Assembly: GCF_041908905.1 (NCBI RefSeq)
Contig: NZ_JAYREK010000018.1
Location: 1 to 64,000, forward strand
Length of the DNA: 64,000 nucleotides
From: Zoogloea sp041908905
GTDB taxonomy: Bacteria; Pseudomonadota; Gammaproteobacteria; Burkholderiales; Rhodocyclaceae
Direction of reading: 5' to 3'
Shown: positions 16,661-25,393 of the stretch, one piece after another
Position numbering within the stretch: the first letter of the stretch is position 1
Layout: every line of letters starts with the position of its first letter
Notes under the pieces: model-generated
Told to the model about the DNA's origin: nothing
Seen by the model: the letters and a program-made list of their open reading frames with translations, nothing else
Databases searched by the model: none
Position numbers and translations under genes: made by a program

Positions 16661-19351
16661 TCAATGCCGCGCCGGCGTGGCGCCGCAGCGTCGCCCGGCG
16701 TATCTCAGCAGGCCCTTGCGCGCCTCCTCGGCCACGCCTAGGCCGAGGGCGAAGGGCAGTGCGAACAGCCAGGCATCAAAGGGCAGCGGCGCGGTGCCGA
16801 ACAGGCGGTTGCCGATTTCCGTATAGACGATGGCGAGCAGCAATCCCGCCTCGACGGCGAGGCCGGCCACGATCAGCGGGTTGGCCCCCAGCGGCAGGCG
16901 CCAGGCTGCCTCCCGCGGATGGCGGCAGACGAACAGGTTGACCATCTGGGCCAGCACGATGGCCGCCAGGCAGGCGGTGGTGGCCTGCCGGTAGAGCGGG
17001 TCGGTGGGCGCCGGCATCGCGCCATATACCCAGCCCCCCGCCTGCATCACGAACCAAAACGCCGCCAGCGCGCCGAGCGCCTCCAGGGGCCCCAGGAAGA
17101 AATAGGCCCGGGCGATCACCGGCCACGACAGCAGGCGTTCGTGGCGCGGCCGCGGCGGGCTGCGCATGGTGTCCGGGTGGGGTGGCTCGGCCCCCAGGGC
17201 GAGGGCCGGCAGCATGTCGGTGCCGAGGTCGACGGCGAGGATCTGGATCACCGTGAGCGGCAGCGGGATGCGGCACAGCACGAAGGCCAGGTAGGGCACC
17301 AGCTCGGGGATGTTCGAGGTGAGGATGTAGGTGAGGAACTTGCGGATGTTGCCGAACACCGCCCGCCCTTCCTCGATGGCATTGACGATGGTGGCGAAGT
17401 GGTCGTCGAGGAGCACGATGTCGGCGGCCTCGCGGGCCACGTCGGTGCCCGACAGGCCCATCGCGATGCCGATGTCGGCGGTCTTGAGGGCCGGCGCGTC
17501 GTTCACCCCGTCGCCGGTCACCGCGACGACCTCGCCCGTCTGCTGCAGGGCCTGGACGATTCGCATCTTCTGCTCGGCGGTGACCCGTGCGAAGAGGATC
17601 TCCGGCGCGTCGAGGGCCAGTTGCAGCGCGGCCGGCGCCATGCAGCGCAGGGCGCCGCCGTCGATGACCGTCGGGTTGGCGCCGCGCACGATGCCGACTT
17701 CCCGGGCCACCGCCACCGCGGTGCGCGGGTGGTCGCCGGTGACCATGATCACCCGCAGGCCGGCTGCGTGGCAGCGTTCGACCGCCGCATGCACGTCGGG
17801 GCGGGGCGGGTCTTCGAGGCCGACGAGGCCGGCGAGGGCGAGCTGCGCCTCGTCGGCCGCGTCGCCCGCGGCGAGGGGCCGCCAGGCCAGCGCCAGCACC
17901 CGCAGGCCGCGGTCGGCCATGTCGGCGTGGGCGCGGCCGAAGGCGGCGCGGGTGGCCTCGTCCAGCGGGCGGGCGGTGTCGCCGTCCATCCACTGGCTGC
18001 ACAGCGGCAGCACCGCCTCGGGGGCGCCCTTGCACCACAGCTGGCCGCTGCCGTCCGGGTGGCGGGTGAGCACCGACATGCGCCGGCGCTCGGCGTCGAA
18101 GGGGATCTGGCCGCGCCGCTCGCCGGGCTCGGGGATGGGGCCGGCAAACTGCCACAGGGCGATCTCCATCGGGTCGCCGGCGGGCTGGCCGGCGGGAAAC
18201 TTGAGGCTGTGGCAGAAGCGCGCGACGGCCCGCAGGTGGAAGTCGCCGCCGCCGGGCCAGCGCTCGGCGGCCAGGCGGTGGCGGCCGGCGGCGAACAACT
18301 CGCGGACGCTCATGCGGTTCTGGGTGAGGGTGCCAGTCTTGTCGGTGAGGATGGTGGTAGCACTGCCCAGGGTCTCGACCGCCGGCAGGTGGCGCACCAG
18401 GGCGTTGCGGCGGGCCATGCGCTGGGTGGCCAGCGCGAGCGCCAGGGTAACGGTGGGGAGCAGGCCTTCGGGCACGTTGGCGACGATGATGCCGATCGCG
18501 AACATGAAGTTGGCCCAGAAGGGCAGCCCGATGGCCTGGCCGATCGCAAAGAAGACCAGCCCGATGCCCAGCGCCAGCAGCGCGACCAGCCGCGAGACGC
18601 GGCGGATCTCCTTCTGCAGCGGCGATTCGGTCTCGCCGGCGGTCTGGGTGAGGTGGGCGATGCGGCCGAACTCGGTGTGCATGCCGGTGGCGTACACCAC
18701 GGCGCTGCATTCGCCGGCCACCACCAGCGAGCCGGCGAGCAGCAGGTTGCGCGCCGCGAGGGGGTCGCCGGACGCGCCGGGGTCGGCCTCGGCGACCCGC
18801 GCCTTGGGCAGCGCTTCGCCGGTGAGGGTGGCGAGGTTGACGCGCACGCCCCAGCTCTCGAGGGCTCGGCAGTCGGCCGGCACCTTGTCGCCCTCGGCGA
18901 GGCTGACGACGTCGCCGGGGACGAGGCCGGCGGCGTCGATCTCGTCGAGGCGGCCGTCGCGCCGCACCTTGACCCGCTGGGGCAGCAGCCGGCGCAGGGC
19001 GTCGAGGGCCTGCTCGGCGCGGTAGGCCTGCCAGAACGAAAAGCCGCCATTGACGAGGATCACGCCGACGATCGCCACCCCCAGCTCGGCCATGCCCTGG
19101 CCCGGCTCGATGTGCTCGGCGGCAAAGGCCAGGCCGGCGGCCAGCCACAGCACGAGGGCGAAGAAGTGGGTGAATTCGCGCAGCAGGGTCAGCCAGACGG
19201 GCTCGCCGGCGAGGCGCTCGACCTGGTTCGGCCCGAAGGCCCGCAGGCGGCGCTGGACCTCCGCAGCGCCGAGGCCGGCGGTCTGGCTGTGGAGGGCGGA
19301 AAGGGCCGCCTCGGGGGTGTGGCTGGCGATCGGGGTGCCGTCGGGGGGCAT
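16661..19351 (-). CDS. P-type cation-transporting ATPase (type II)
   Basis: The 896-residue membrane pump has an N-terminal cation-ATPase domain, actuator TGE (178-180), the phosphorylation motif DKTGTLT (Asp337) and the hinge TGDGVNDAPALK. About ten membrane segments are expected, with a C-terminal cation-ATPase domain. The fourth membrane segment reads VANVPEGLLPTVTLALA and is followed by RMARRNALVRHLPAVETLGS. This resembles the Na+/K+- and H+/K+-ATPase (P2C) group more than the calcium pumps, so Na+, K+ or Ca2+ are all possible substrates. Start ATG 19351 gives the usual N-terminal cytosolic region. It is downstream of prk on the same strand (104-nt gap) and convergent with the MORN gene. 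The substrate is unproven. Confidence 0.92.
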   Translation of the reverse strand: MPPDGTPIASHTPEAALSALHSQTAGLGAAEVQRRLRAFGPNQVERLAGEPVWLTLLREFTHFFALVLWLAAGLAFAAEHIEPGQGMAELGVAIVGVILVNGGFSFWQAYRAEQALDALRRLLPQRVKVRRDGRLDEIDAAGLVPGDVVSLAEGDKVPADCRALESWGVRVNLATLTGEALPKARVAEADPGASGDPLAARNLLLAGSLVVAGECSAVVYATGMHTEFGRIAHLTQTAGETESPLQKEIRRVSRLVALLALGIGLVFFAIGQAIGLPFWANFMFAIGIIVANVPEGLLPTVTLALALATQRMARRNALVRHLPAVETLGSATTILTDKTGTLTQNRMSVRELFAAGRHRLAAERWPGGGDFHLRAVARFCHSLKFPAGQPAGDPMEIALWQFAGPIPEPGERRGQIPFDAERRRMSVLTRHPDGSGQLWCKGAPEAVLPLCSQWMDGDTARPLDEATRAAFGRAHADMADRGLRVLALAWRPLAAGDAADEAQLALAGLVGLEDPPRPDVHAAVERCHAAGLRVIMVTGDHPRTAVAVAREVGIVRGANPTVIDGGALRCMAPAALQLALDAPEILFARVTAEQKMRIVQALQQTGEVVAVTGDGVNDAPALKTADIGIAMGLSGTDVAREAADIVLLDDHFATIVNAIEEGRAVFGNIRKFLTYILTSNIPELVPYLAFVLCRIPLPLTVIQILAVDLGTDMLPALALGAEPPHPDTMRSPPRPRHERLLSWPVIARAYFFLGPLEALGALAAFWFVMQAGGWVYGAMPAPTDPLYRQATTACLAAIVLAQMVNLFVCRHPREAAWRLPLGANPLIVAGLAVEAGLLLAIVYTEIGNRLFGTAPLPFDAWLFALPFALGLGVAEEARKGLLRYAGRRCGATPARH

Positions 19352-19455
19352 GGCGCAGGAACCTGGGGACGGGCGGCTGCCGCGCGCCTCCGCGGCGGTT
19401 CAGTGCCCGGCTTCAGCTCCCATCATAGGCGCCGGGCGGGCGCCCTGCCGCCGGC

Positions 19456-20331
19456 TCAGACGCCCTGGCGGCGGCGCTTCATGAGTTTCCAGATGAGCGG
19501 GGTGAGGATCAGCTGCATCGCCAGGTCGAGCTTGCCACCGGGCACGACGATGGTGTTGGCGCGGGACATGAAGCTCTCGTGGATCATCCGCAGCAGGTAG
19601 GGGAAGTCGACGCCCCGCGGGTTGCGGAAGCGGATGATCACCTTGGACTCGTCGGCGGTGGGGATATCGCGGGCCACGAAGGGGTTGGAGGTGTCCACCA
19701 TCGGCACGCGCTGGAAGTTGATGTCGGTGCGGGAGAACTGGGGCACGATGTAATGCACGTAGTCGTGCATGCGCCGCAGGATGGTCTCCTGGACGGCCTC
19801 GAGGGAGTAGCCGCGGGTCTTGGTGTCCCGGTGGATCTTCTGGATCCATTCGAGGTTGGTGATCGGCACCACGCCGATCAGCAGGTCGGCGTGCTGGGCG
19901 ACATTGACGGTGTCGGTGCTCACGGCGCCGTGGAGGCCCTCGTAGAACAGGCAGTCGGTGTCGGGCGGGAGGTCTTCCCAGGGGGTGAAGCTGCCGACCG
20001 GCTGGCCGCGGCGGGCGGCTTCCTCGGGGTTGTGCAGGTAGCGGCGGCGCTTGCCGGTGCCCGACTCGCCGTAGGTGCGGAAGAGGTTTTCGAGGTCCTC
20101 GAAGAGGTTGGCTTCGGGGCCGAAGTGGCTGATGCCGCGCTTGCCCTGGGCCTCCGCCTCGGCGATCAGGCTGCGGATCTCGTCGCGCGTGTAGCGGTGG
20201 AAGCTGTCGCCCTCGACGATGGCGGCATTCACGCTCTCCCGCCCAAAGATGCCCTCGAAGGTATGCTTGACCGTGGTGGTTCCCGAGCCGGAGGAGCCGG
20301 TCACCACGATGATGGGGTGCTTGGTCGACAT
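19456..20331 (-). CDS. prk: Phosphoribulokinase (class I, proteobacterial)
   Basis: The 291-residue kinase phosphorylates ribulose-5-phosphate to ribulose-1,5-bisphosphate, the step unique to the Calvin cycle. It has a P-loop (TGSSGSGTTTVKHTF, residues 11-25), the IVEGDSFHRYTRDE substrate region, the GISHFGPEANLFEDLE stretch and YEGLHG. These are typical of octameric proteobacterial PRK (about 290 residues), and uridine kinases lack several of them. It is the third gene of a minus-strand operon after a thioredoxin-like and an inositol-monophosphatase-like gene, 12 nt after the latter. The window carries no RuBisCO gene. A terminal KRRRQGV basic tail is visible. Confidence 0.95.
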   Translation of the reverse strand: MSTKHPIIVVTGSSGSGTTTVKHTFEGIFGRESVNAAIVEGDSFHRYTRDEIRSLIAEAEAQGKRGISHFGPEANLFEDLENLFRTYGESGTGKRRRYLHNPEEAARRGQPVGSFTPWEDLPPDTDCLFYEGLHGAVSTDTVNVAQHADLLIGVVPITNLEWIQKIHRDTKTRGYSLEAVQETILRRMHDYVHYIVPQFSRTDINFQRVPMVDTSNPFVARDIPTADESKVIIRFRNPRGVDFPYLLRMIHESFMSRANTIVVPGGKLDLAMQLILTPLIWKLMKRRRQGV

Positions 20332-20343
20332 GATGGCTCCGGG

Positions 20344-21150
20344 TCAGGCGTGGGCGTGCAGCCAGGTGCGCCACTGCTCGAAGAGGGCGGGGCTGGCGGC
20401 GGCGATCACCGAGCGCTTGATGGCCGGCCCGGCGGTGAGGGGCGTGCCGCCCAGGCTGCTGTAGCTGCCGCCGGCTTCTTCGAGGATCAGCCGGCCGGCG
20501 GCGTAGTCCCACAGCATCTGCCCGCCATGGATGTAGACGTCGAGGCGGCCGGCCGCCACGTAGCACCACTCGAGGGCGCTGGAGCCGAAGTTGCGCTGGG
20601 AGTAGTAGGGTGGGCGCACCGCGAGCTCGTCGCCCAGGTGATGGCTGATGCGCTTGAAGTCCACCCCCGCGACCGCGTCGCGCAGCTGGGTGGTGGGGCT
20701 GCGCAGGGGCAGGGGCACGTCGTTGAGCCAGGCGCCGGCGCCGCGGCCGGCATAGAAGGCCTCGTCGGTGACCGGGTTGTAGACCACGCCGAGCTGGGTC
20801 TTGTGGCCGACCAGATAGGCCACCGCGACACCGAAGAAGGGGATCCCGTTGGCGAAGTTGGTGGTGCCGTCGATGGGGTCGATGACCCACAGGCCGTGGG
20901 TGCCCTGGTGCCAGACGCGGCCCTGCTCCTCGGCGCTCATCTCCTCGCCCAGCACCGGCGCCGGGATGAGGCCCGGCAGACGCGCCACCAGGGCGGCCTG
21001 GGAGGCCAGGTCGGCCTCGGTGAGCACGCTGCCGTCGGCCTTGCGCTCGCGGGTGGCGCGCAGGTAGCGGGGCAGGATGATCTCGTGGGCCATCTCGCGC
21101 ACGAGCTGCGTCAGGCTGCGGGCCTGTTCGAGGCGCTGGGCGCTGGTCAT
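20344..21150 (-). CDS. Inositol monophosphatase-family sugar phosphatase
   Basis: This is a 268-residue member of the Mg2+-dependent IMPase/FBPase/CysQ superfamily. Metal ligands are visible in GEEMS (first Glu pair), WVIDPIDGTTNFANG (the DPxDGTTN signature) and WDYAAGRLILEEAGG near the C-terminus. The substrate could be inositol phosphate, 3'-phosphoadenosine-5'-phosphate or a sugar bisphosphate. Its place directly before prk makes a fructose- or sedoheptulose-bisphosphatase role worth testing, but that is inference from context. Its ATG overlaps the stop of the upstream thioredoxin-like gene (TGATG), so translation is probably coupled. Confidence 0.88.
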   Translation of the reverse strand: MTSAQRLEQARSLTQLVREMAHEIILPRYLRATRERKADGSVLTEADLASQAALVARLPGLIPAPVLGEEMSAEEQGRVWHQGTHGLWVIDPIDGTTNFANGIPFFGVAVAYLVGHKTQLGVVYNPVTDEAFYAGRGAGAWLNDVPLPLRSPTTQLRDAVAGVDFKRISHHLGDELAVRPPYYSQRNFGSSALEWCYVAAGRLDVYIHGGQMLWDYAAGRLILEEAGGSYSSLGGTPLTAGPAIKRSVIAAASPALFEQWRTWLHAHA

Positions 21151-21707
21151 CACGCCTCCCGCCACTTGATCGAGCAGCCGATGCCGGGCGTCTGGGCCTC
21201 GGGGCCGCGGCCGCTGGTGGAGACCTGGCGCATGGCCTCGAACAGCTCGCGGCGCGCATCGGCGGGGGCGGGCTGCTTTCCGGAGGCGTCGAGGCGGCCG
21301 CGGTACTGCAACCCGAGCCCGGCGTCGAAGCCGAAGAAGTCGGGCGTGCACACCGCCCCGTAGGCCCGGGCGACGGCCTGGCTGGCGTCGAGCAGGTAGG
21401 GGAAGGGGAAATCCATTTCGGTGGCGATGCGCCGCATGTTGTCGAACGAGTCCTCGGGGTAGTCGGTGGGGTCGTTGGACATGATGGCCACCGCACCGAT
21501 GCCCAGCCCGGCGAGTTCGCGGCAGTCGCGCAGGAGGCGCGGCAGCACGGCCTTCACGTAGGGGCAATGGTTGCAGATGAACATCACCAGCAGGCCGCGG
21601 GGGCCGCGACAGCTGGCGAGGGAATGGGGCTGGCCGTCGACGCCGGGAAGGGTGAAGTCCGGGGCGGACCAGCCGAAATCGCACAGGGGCGTGGTGAGAC
21701 TGACCAT
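21150..21707 (-). CDS. Thioredoxin-like / AhpC-TSA family protein
   Basis: The 185-residue soluble protein has a thioredoxin fold of the AhpC/TSA type: SAPDFTLPGVDG at the N-terminus, then FICNHCPYVKAVLPRL with a CxxC redox pair (Cys-Asn-His-Cys). Family proteins with the CNHCPYV motif are common in bacteria, but their substrate is not well established. No signal peptide is visible, so it is probably cytoplasmic. A third Cys is near the C-terminus (GIGCSIKWR). It is the first gene of the minus-strand operon leading to prk. Thioredoxin control of carbon fixation enzymes is known in phototrophs, but nothing here shows it. It is divergent from rsmE with a 48-nt gap. Confidence 0.85.
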   Translation of the reverse strand: MVSLTTPLCDFGWSAPDFTLPGVDGQPHSLASCRGPRGLLVMFICNHCPYVKAVLPRLLRDCRELAGLGIGAVAIMSNDPTDYPEDSFDNMRRIATEMDFPFPYLLDASQAVARAYGAVCTPDFFGFDAGLGLQYRGRLDASGKQPAPADARRELFEAMRQVSTSGRGPEAQTPGIGCSIKWREA

Positions 21708-21755
21708 ATCTTCGTTTCCATTCCGTTGAGGCGCGCGGAATTTGCGGATAATAGC

Positions 21756-22499
21756 ATGATGAATCCGCGCTTCTTCTGCCCCGAGGGGCTCCTCCCCGAG
21801 TCCGACATGCCGCTGCCGGCGGCGGTCGCCCACCATGCCGAGCGTGTGCTGCGCCTCGCCGTCGGCGACGCGGTGACCCTCTTCGACGGCCAGGGCGGCG
21901 AGTGTGCGGCGACCCTGCTGGCCCTCGGCAAGCAGCCCGTCGCCCGGCTGGGGCCGCGGCTCGCGGTCGAATGTGAATCGCCGCTGCAGATCACCCTGGT
22001 GCAGGCCCTGGCCAGCGGCGACAAGATGGACTGGGTGGTCCAGAAGGCCGTCGAGCTGGGCGCGGTGGCGATCCAGCCGGTGGCGGCGGAGCGCTCGGTG
22101 CTCAGGCTCGCCGGCGAGCGGGCCGACAAGCGGGTGGCCCACTGGCAGCAGATCGCGGTGGCGGCCTGCGAGCAGTCGGGGCGCAACCGCGTGCCCCGGG
22201 TGGCGCCGATCCTGCCGCTGGCGAAGTATCTGGCCGAGCCCTTCGAGGGCACGCGGCTGGTCCTCGCGCCGGGGGCCGCCGGGGCGCTGGCCGGCAAGGC
22301 GCGCCCGGCCGGGCCGCTGGCGCTGCTGATCGGCCCCGAGGGCGGCTGGTCGCCGGCCGAGCTGGCCCTGGCCGAACACGCCGGCTGCGCGCCGCTGGCC
22401 CTCGGGCCGCGGGTGCTGCGCACCGAGACGGCGGGGCTGGCCGCGCTGGCGGCCCTGCAGACCCTGTGGGGTGATTTTGCGGGAGACGCCGATGTTTGA
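21756..22499 (+). CDS. rsmE: 16S rRNA (uracil1498-N3)-methyltransferase RsmE
   Basis: The 247-residue SPOUT-family enzyme methylates U1498 of 16S rRNA using SAM. An N-terminal PUA-like part (RFFCPEGLL...) is followed by the SPOUT knot with LLIGPEGGWSPAELALA and the LGPRVLRTETAGLAAL C-terminal motif. Two adjacent ATG codons (21756, 21759) are possible. No Shine-Dalgarno precedes them, and a GATAAT -10-like hexamer at 21747-21752 would place the RNA start near the ATG, so a leaderless message is possible. The stop overlaps the next gene's start by 8 nt. Confidence 0.95.
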   Translation: MMNPRFFCPEGLLPESDMPLPAAVAHHAERVLRLAVGDAVTLFDGQGGECAATLLALGKQPVARLGPRLAVECESPLQITLVQALASGDKMDWVVQKAVELGAVAIQPVAAERSVLRLAGERADKRVAHWQQIAVAACEQSGRNRVPRVAPILPLAKYLAEPFEGTRLVLAPGAAGALAGKARPAGPLALLIGPEGGWSPAELALAEHAGCAPLALGPRVLRTETAGLAALAALQTLWGDFAGDADV

Positions 22500-23979
22500 G
22501 TCCGCCGAACTGGGCCATCACCTGTCGAAGGCCGACTACGAGCTCATCGAGCCGAAGCTGCGCACCGATCTGCTCGATGTGCAGTTCGATCTGCTGGAGC
22601 ACCGGGATTTTTCGGTGGTGATCCTGATCAACGGCATCGACGGCGCCGGGCGCGGCGAGACGGTGAACCTGCTCAACGAGTGGATGGACCCGCGCCACAT
22701 CGAGGTGCATGCCTTCGACCGCCCCACCGACAACGAAGGCGAGCGGCCGCCGATGTGGCGTTTCTGGCGGGCCCTGCCGCCCAAGGGCAAGATCGGCGTG
22801 CTGTTCGGCAACTGGTATGTGGACCCGATCGGCGAGCGGGCCGGCGGGCGCCTGAAAAAGGCGCCCCTCGACCAGCGCCTGTCCGAGCTCAACCGGTTCG
22901 AGGCGATGCTGGCCGCCGAGGGCGTGCTGCTGGTGAAGTTCTGGTTCCACCTGTCCCGGGCCGGCCAGAAGAAACGTCTCAAGGCGCTGGAGTCCAACCC
23001 CGACACCCGCTGGCGGGTGCGCCAGGCCGACTGGGATTTCTACGAGCAGTACGACCGCTACCGGGAGGTCGCCGAGCACGTGCTGCGCCGCACCAGCACC
23101 GGCGTGGCGCCGTGGGTGATCGTCGATGGCACCGACCCGCAGTATCGGGCGGTGCAGGTCGGCCGCAACCTGCTGGAGCGGCTGCAGCGCCGCATCGAGC
23201 AGGTCCGCAAGGGCTTCCGGGCGCGCCAGACGGCCGCCCCGCTGGTGGCCGCGCCCGACGAGCGCAACCTGCTCAACGCGCTGGTGCTCCGCCAGCCGAT
23301 GGACAAGAAAACCTACGAGCGCCAGCTCGAGAAGCTGCAGGGGCGGCTGGCCCTGGCCCTGCGCAGCGAGGCCTTCGCGCGGCGTTCGCTGGTGCTGGTC
23401 TTCGAGGGCATGGACGCCGCCGGCAAGGGCGGGGCGATCCGCCGCATCACCGAGGCCCTCGATGCGCGCCAGTACCAGGTCTTCCCGATCGCCGCGCCCA
23501 CCGACGAGGAGGCGGCCCGGCCCTACCTGTGGCGTTTCTGGCGGCGCCTGCCGCGACGCGGCAAGACAGCGATCTTCGACCGCTCCTGGTACGGCCGGGT
23601 GCTGGTCGAGCGGGTCGAGGGCTTCTGCTCGGAGGCCGACTGGATGCGTGCCTACGCCGAGATCAACGATTTCGAGGATCAGCTGGTGTCGGCCGGCGCG
23701 GTGGTGGTCAAGTTCTGGCTGTCGGTGAGCCAGGACGAGCAGCTCGCCCGTTTCAAGGCCCGGGAGAGCGAGGCGTTCAAGCGCTACAAGCTCACCCCCG
23801 AAGACTGGCGCAACCGCGAGAAGTGGCTGCTCTACGAGCCGGCGGTGTGCGACATGATCGACCGTACCAGCACCAGCAACGCCCTGTGGACCCTGGTGGA
23901 GGCCGACAACAAGTATTTCGCGCGGGTCAAGATCCTGCGCACCCTGGTCGACAAGCTCGAAGCGGTGCTGCAGCAGTAG
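22492..23979 (+). CDS. pap: Polyphosphate:AMP phosphotransferase (two-domain PPK2 family)
   Basis: The 495-residue protein consists of two fused PPK2 domains (about 1-240 and 270-495), the architecture of class II PPK2 enzymes that phosphorylate AMP to ADP with polyphosphate. The C-terminal domain has a canonical Walker A (EGMDAAGKGGAI, Lys about residue 312), DRSWYGR and the PYLWRFWRRLPRRG lid region. The N-terminal Walker A reads GIDGAGRGETVN, with Arg54 where Lys is usual, so this half is probably structural or altered. GGGAGA just before ATG 22492 is a good ribosome site. The start overlaps the rsmE stop, so they are likely co-expressed. Confidence 0.93.
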   Translation: MFESAELGHHLSKADYELIEPKLRTDLLDVQFDLLEHRDFSVVILINGIDGAGRGETVNLLNEWMDPRHIEVHAFDRPTDNEGERPPMWRFWRALPPKGKIGVLFGNWYVDPIGERAGGRLKKAPLDQRLSELNRFEAMLAAEGVLLVKFWFHLSRAGQKKRLKALESNPDTRWRVRQADWDFYEQYDRYREVAEHVLRRTSTGVAPWVIVDGTDPQYRAVQVGRNLLERLQRRIEQVRKGFRARQTAAPLVAAPDERNLLNALVLRQPMDKKTYERQLEKLQGRLALALRSEAFARRSLVLVFEGMDAAGKGGAIRRITEALDARQYQVFPIAAPTDEEAARPYLWRFWRRLPRRGKTAIFDRSWYGRVLVERVEGFCSEADWMRAYAEINDFEDQLVSAGAVVVKFWLSVSQDEQLARFKARESEAFKRYKLTPEDWRNREKWLLYEPAVCDMIDRTSTSNALWTLVEADNKYFARVKILRTLVDKLEAVLQQ

Positions 23980-24022
23980 CCGCAGGTGTGCTCACGAGCC
24001 CTTCCTTCAACCCGTTATTCGT

Positions 24023-25384
24023 GTGTGCCAAGTGACTTCGTCCGATCCGAACGCCGCGCTGCCCGCGGCTGAAAACCTTTCCGAGCGTTTCGTTGCCTGG
24101 GTGCGGGCGGCGGCGCCCTTCATCCACGCCTTCCGCGGCAAGACCTTCGTGCTGGGCTTTGGCGGCGAGGTGGCGGCCGGCCAGCTCGCCCAGAAGCTGG
24201 CCTACGACTGCAATCTGCTCGCCGCGCTGGGCGTGCGCCTGGTGCTGGTGCACGGGGCGCGGCCGCAGATCGAGGCCGAGCTGGCCCGCCGTGGCCTCAC
24301 CCCGCGCTACCACAACGGGCTGCGCGTCACCGACGCGGCGGCCCTCGAGTGCGTCAAGGCGGCGGTGGCGGTGACCCGCATCGAGGTCGAGGCGCTGCTC
24401 TCCCAGGGCCTGCCCAACACGCCGATGGCCGGTAGCTTCATGCGCGTCACCGGCGGCAACTTCCTAACCGCCAAGCCGGTGGGGGTGGTGGATGGCATCG
24501 ACTACGGCTTCACCGGCGCCGTGCGCCGGGTGATCGCCGACGAGATCGTCGCCGACCTCGACCAGCAGAACGTGGTGCTGATGTCCTCCCTCGGGGTGTC
24601 GCCCGCCGGCGAGATCTTCAACATGAGCATGGAGGCGGTGGCCGAGGCGGTGGCGGTCGCGCTGAAGGCCGAGAAGCTGATCTACCTGTGCGACGCCCCC
24701 GGCCTGCTCGATGGCGACGGCGCCCTGATCGAGGCGATCACCGCCGACGACGCCGAGGCCATGCTGAAGGCCGGCCAGGGCCTCACCGAGGATCTCGACC
24801 TGTACCTGCCCTGCGCGATCCGCGCGGTGCGCAAGGGCGTGGGCCGCGCCCACCTGATCGACCGCGACAAGGACGGCGGCCTGCTGCTGGAGTTCTTCAC
24901 GCCGCTGGGCGTCGGCACCGTGCTGACCCGCGACCCCCTGTTCCGCCTGCGCGAGGCCACCATCGAGGACGTCGGCGCGCTGGCCAGCGTCATCGCGCCG
25001 ATGGAGGCCGACGGCACCCTGGTGCGGCGCAGCCGCGAGCGCCTCGAGGAGGAGATCGAGCGCTTCACGGTGGTCGAATACGACGGCGTGCTGGTGGGCT
25101 GCGCGGCCCTCTACCCCTTCATCGACGAGCGCGCCGCCGAGATGGCCTGCGTCGCGGTGGTGCCGGAGCACCGTCGGGCGGGCCTCGGCGAGATGCTGCT
25201 CAAGCGCATCGAGGGGCGAGCCCGGGCGATCGGCGTCGAGCGCCTGTTCGTGCTCACCACGCGCACCTCCGACTGGTTCCGCGAGCGGGGCTTCCGCCAG
25301 GCGCCCCCCGACGAACTGCCCCGGCAGAAGCGCGAGATGTACGACGTGAGCCGGCGTTCAAAGGTCTTCATGAAGAGCCTCTGA
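24023..25384 (+). CDS. argA: Amino-acid N-acetyltransferase (N-acetylglutamate synthase)
   Basis: The 453-residue enzyme makes N-acetyl-L-glutamate from acetyl-CoA and glutamate, the first step of arginine synthesis. The N-terminal amino-acid-kinase fold (about 30-290; FRGKTFVLGFGGE, LVLVHGARPQIE) binds the feedback inhibitor arginine in the E. coli family. The C-terminal GNAT domain (about 300-453; VAVVPEHRRAGLGEMLLKRIE) binds acetyl-CoA. The start is uncertain: GTG 24023 or GTG 24032 (VTSSDPNAAL), neither with a good ribosome site. It follows pap in the same direction and is followed 9 nt later by a GGDEF gene. Confidence 0.94.
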   Translation: MCQVTSSDPNAALPAAENLSERFVAWVRAAAPFIHAFRGKTFVLGFGGEVAAGQLAQKLAYDCNLLAALGVRLVLVHGARPQIEAELARRGLTPRYHNGLRVTDAAALECVKAAVAVTRIEVEALLSQGLPNTPMAGSFMRVTGGNFLTAKPVGVVDGIDYGFTGAVRRVIADEIVADLDQQNVVLMSSLGVSPAGEIFNMSMEAVAEAVAVALKAEKLIYLCDAPGLLDGDGALIEAITADDAEAMLKAGQGLTEDLDLYLPCAIRAVRKGVGRAHLIDRDKDGGLLLEFFTPLGVGTVLTRDPLFRLREATIEDVGALASVIAPMEADGTLVRRSRERLEEEIERFTVVEYDGVLVGCAALYPFIDERAAEMACVAVVPEHRRAGLGEMLLKRIEGRARAIGVERLFVLTTRTSDWFRERGFRQAPPDELPRQKREMYDVSRRSKVFMKSL

Positions 25385-25393
25385 GGGGCTGGC

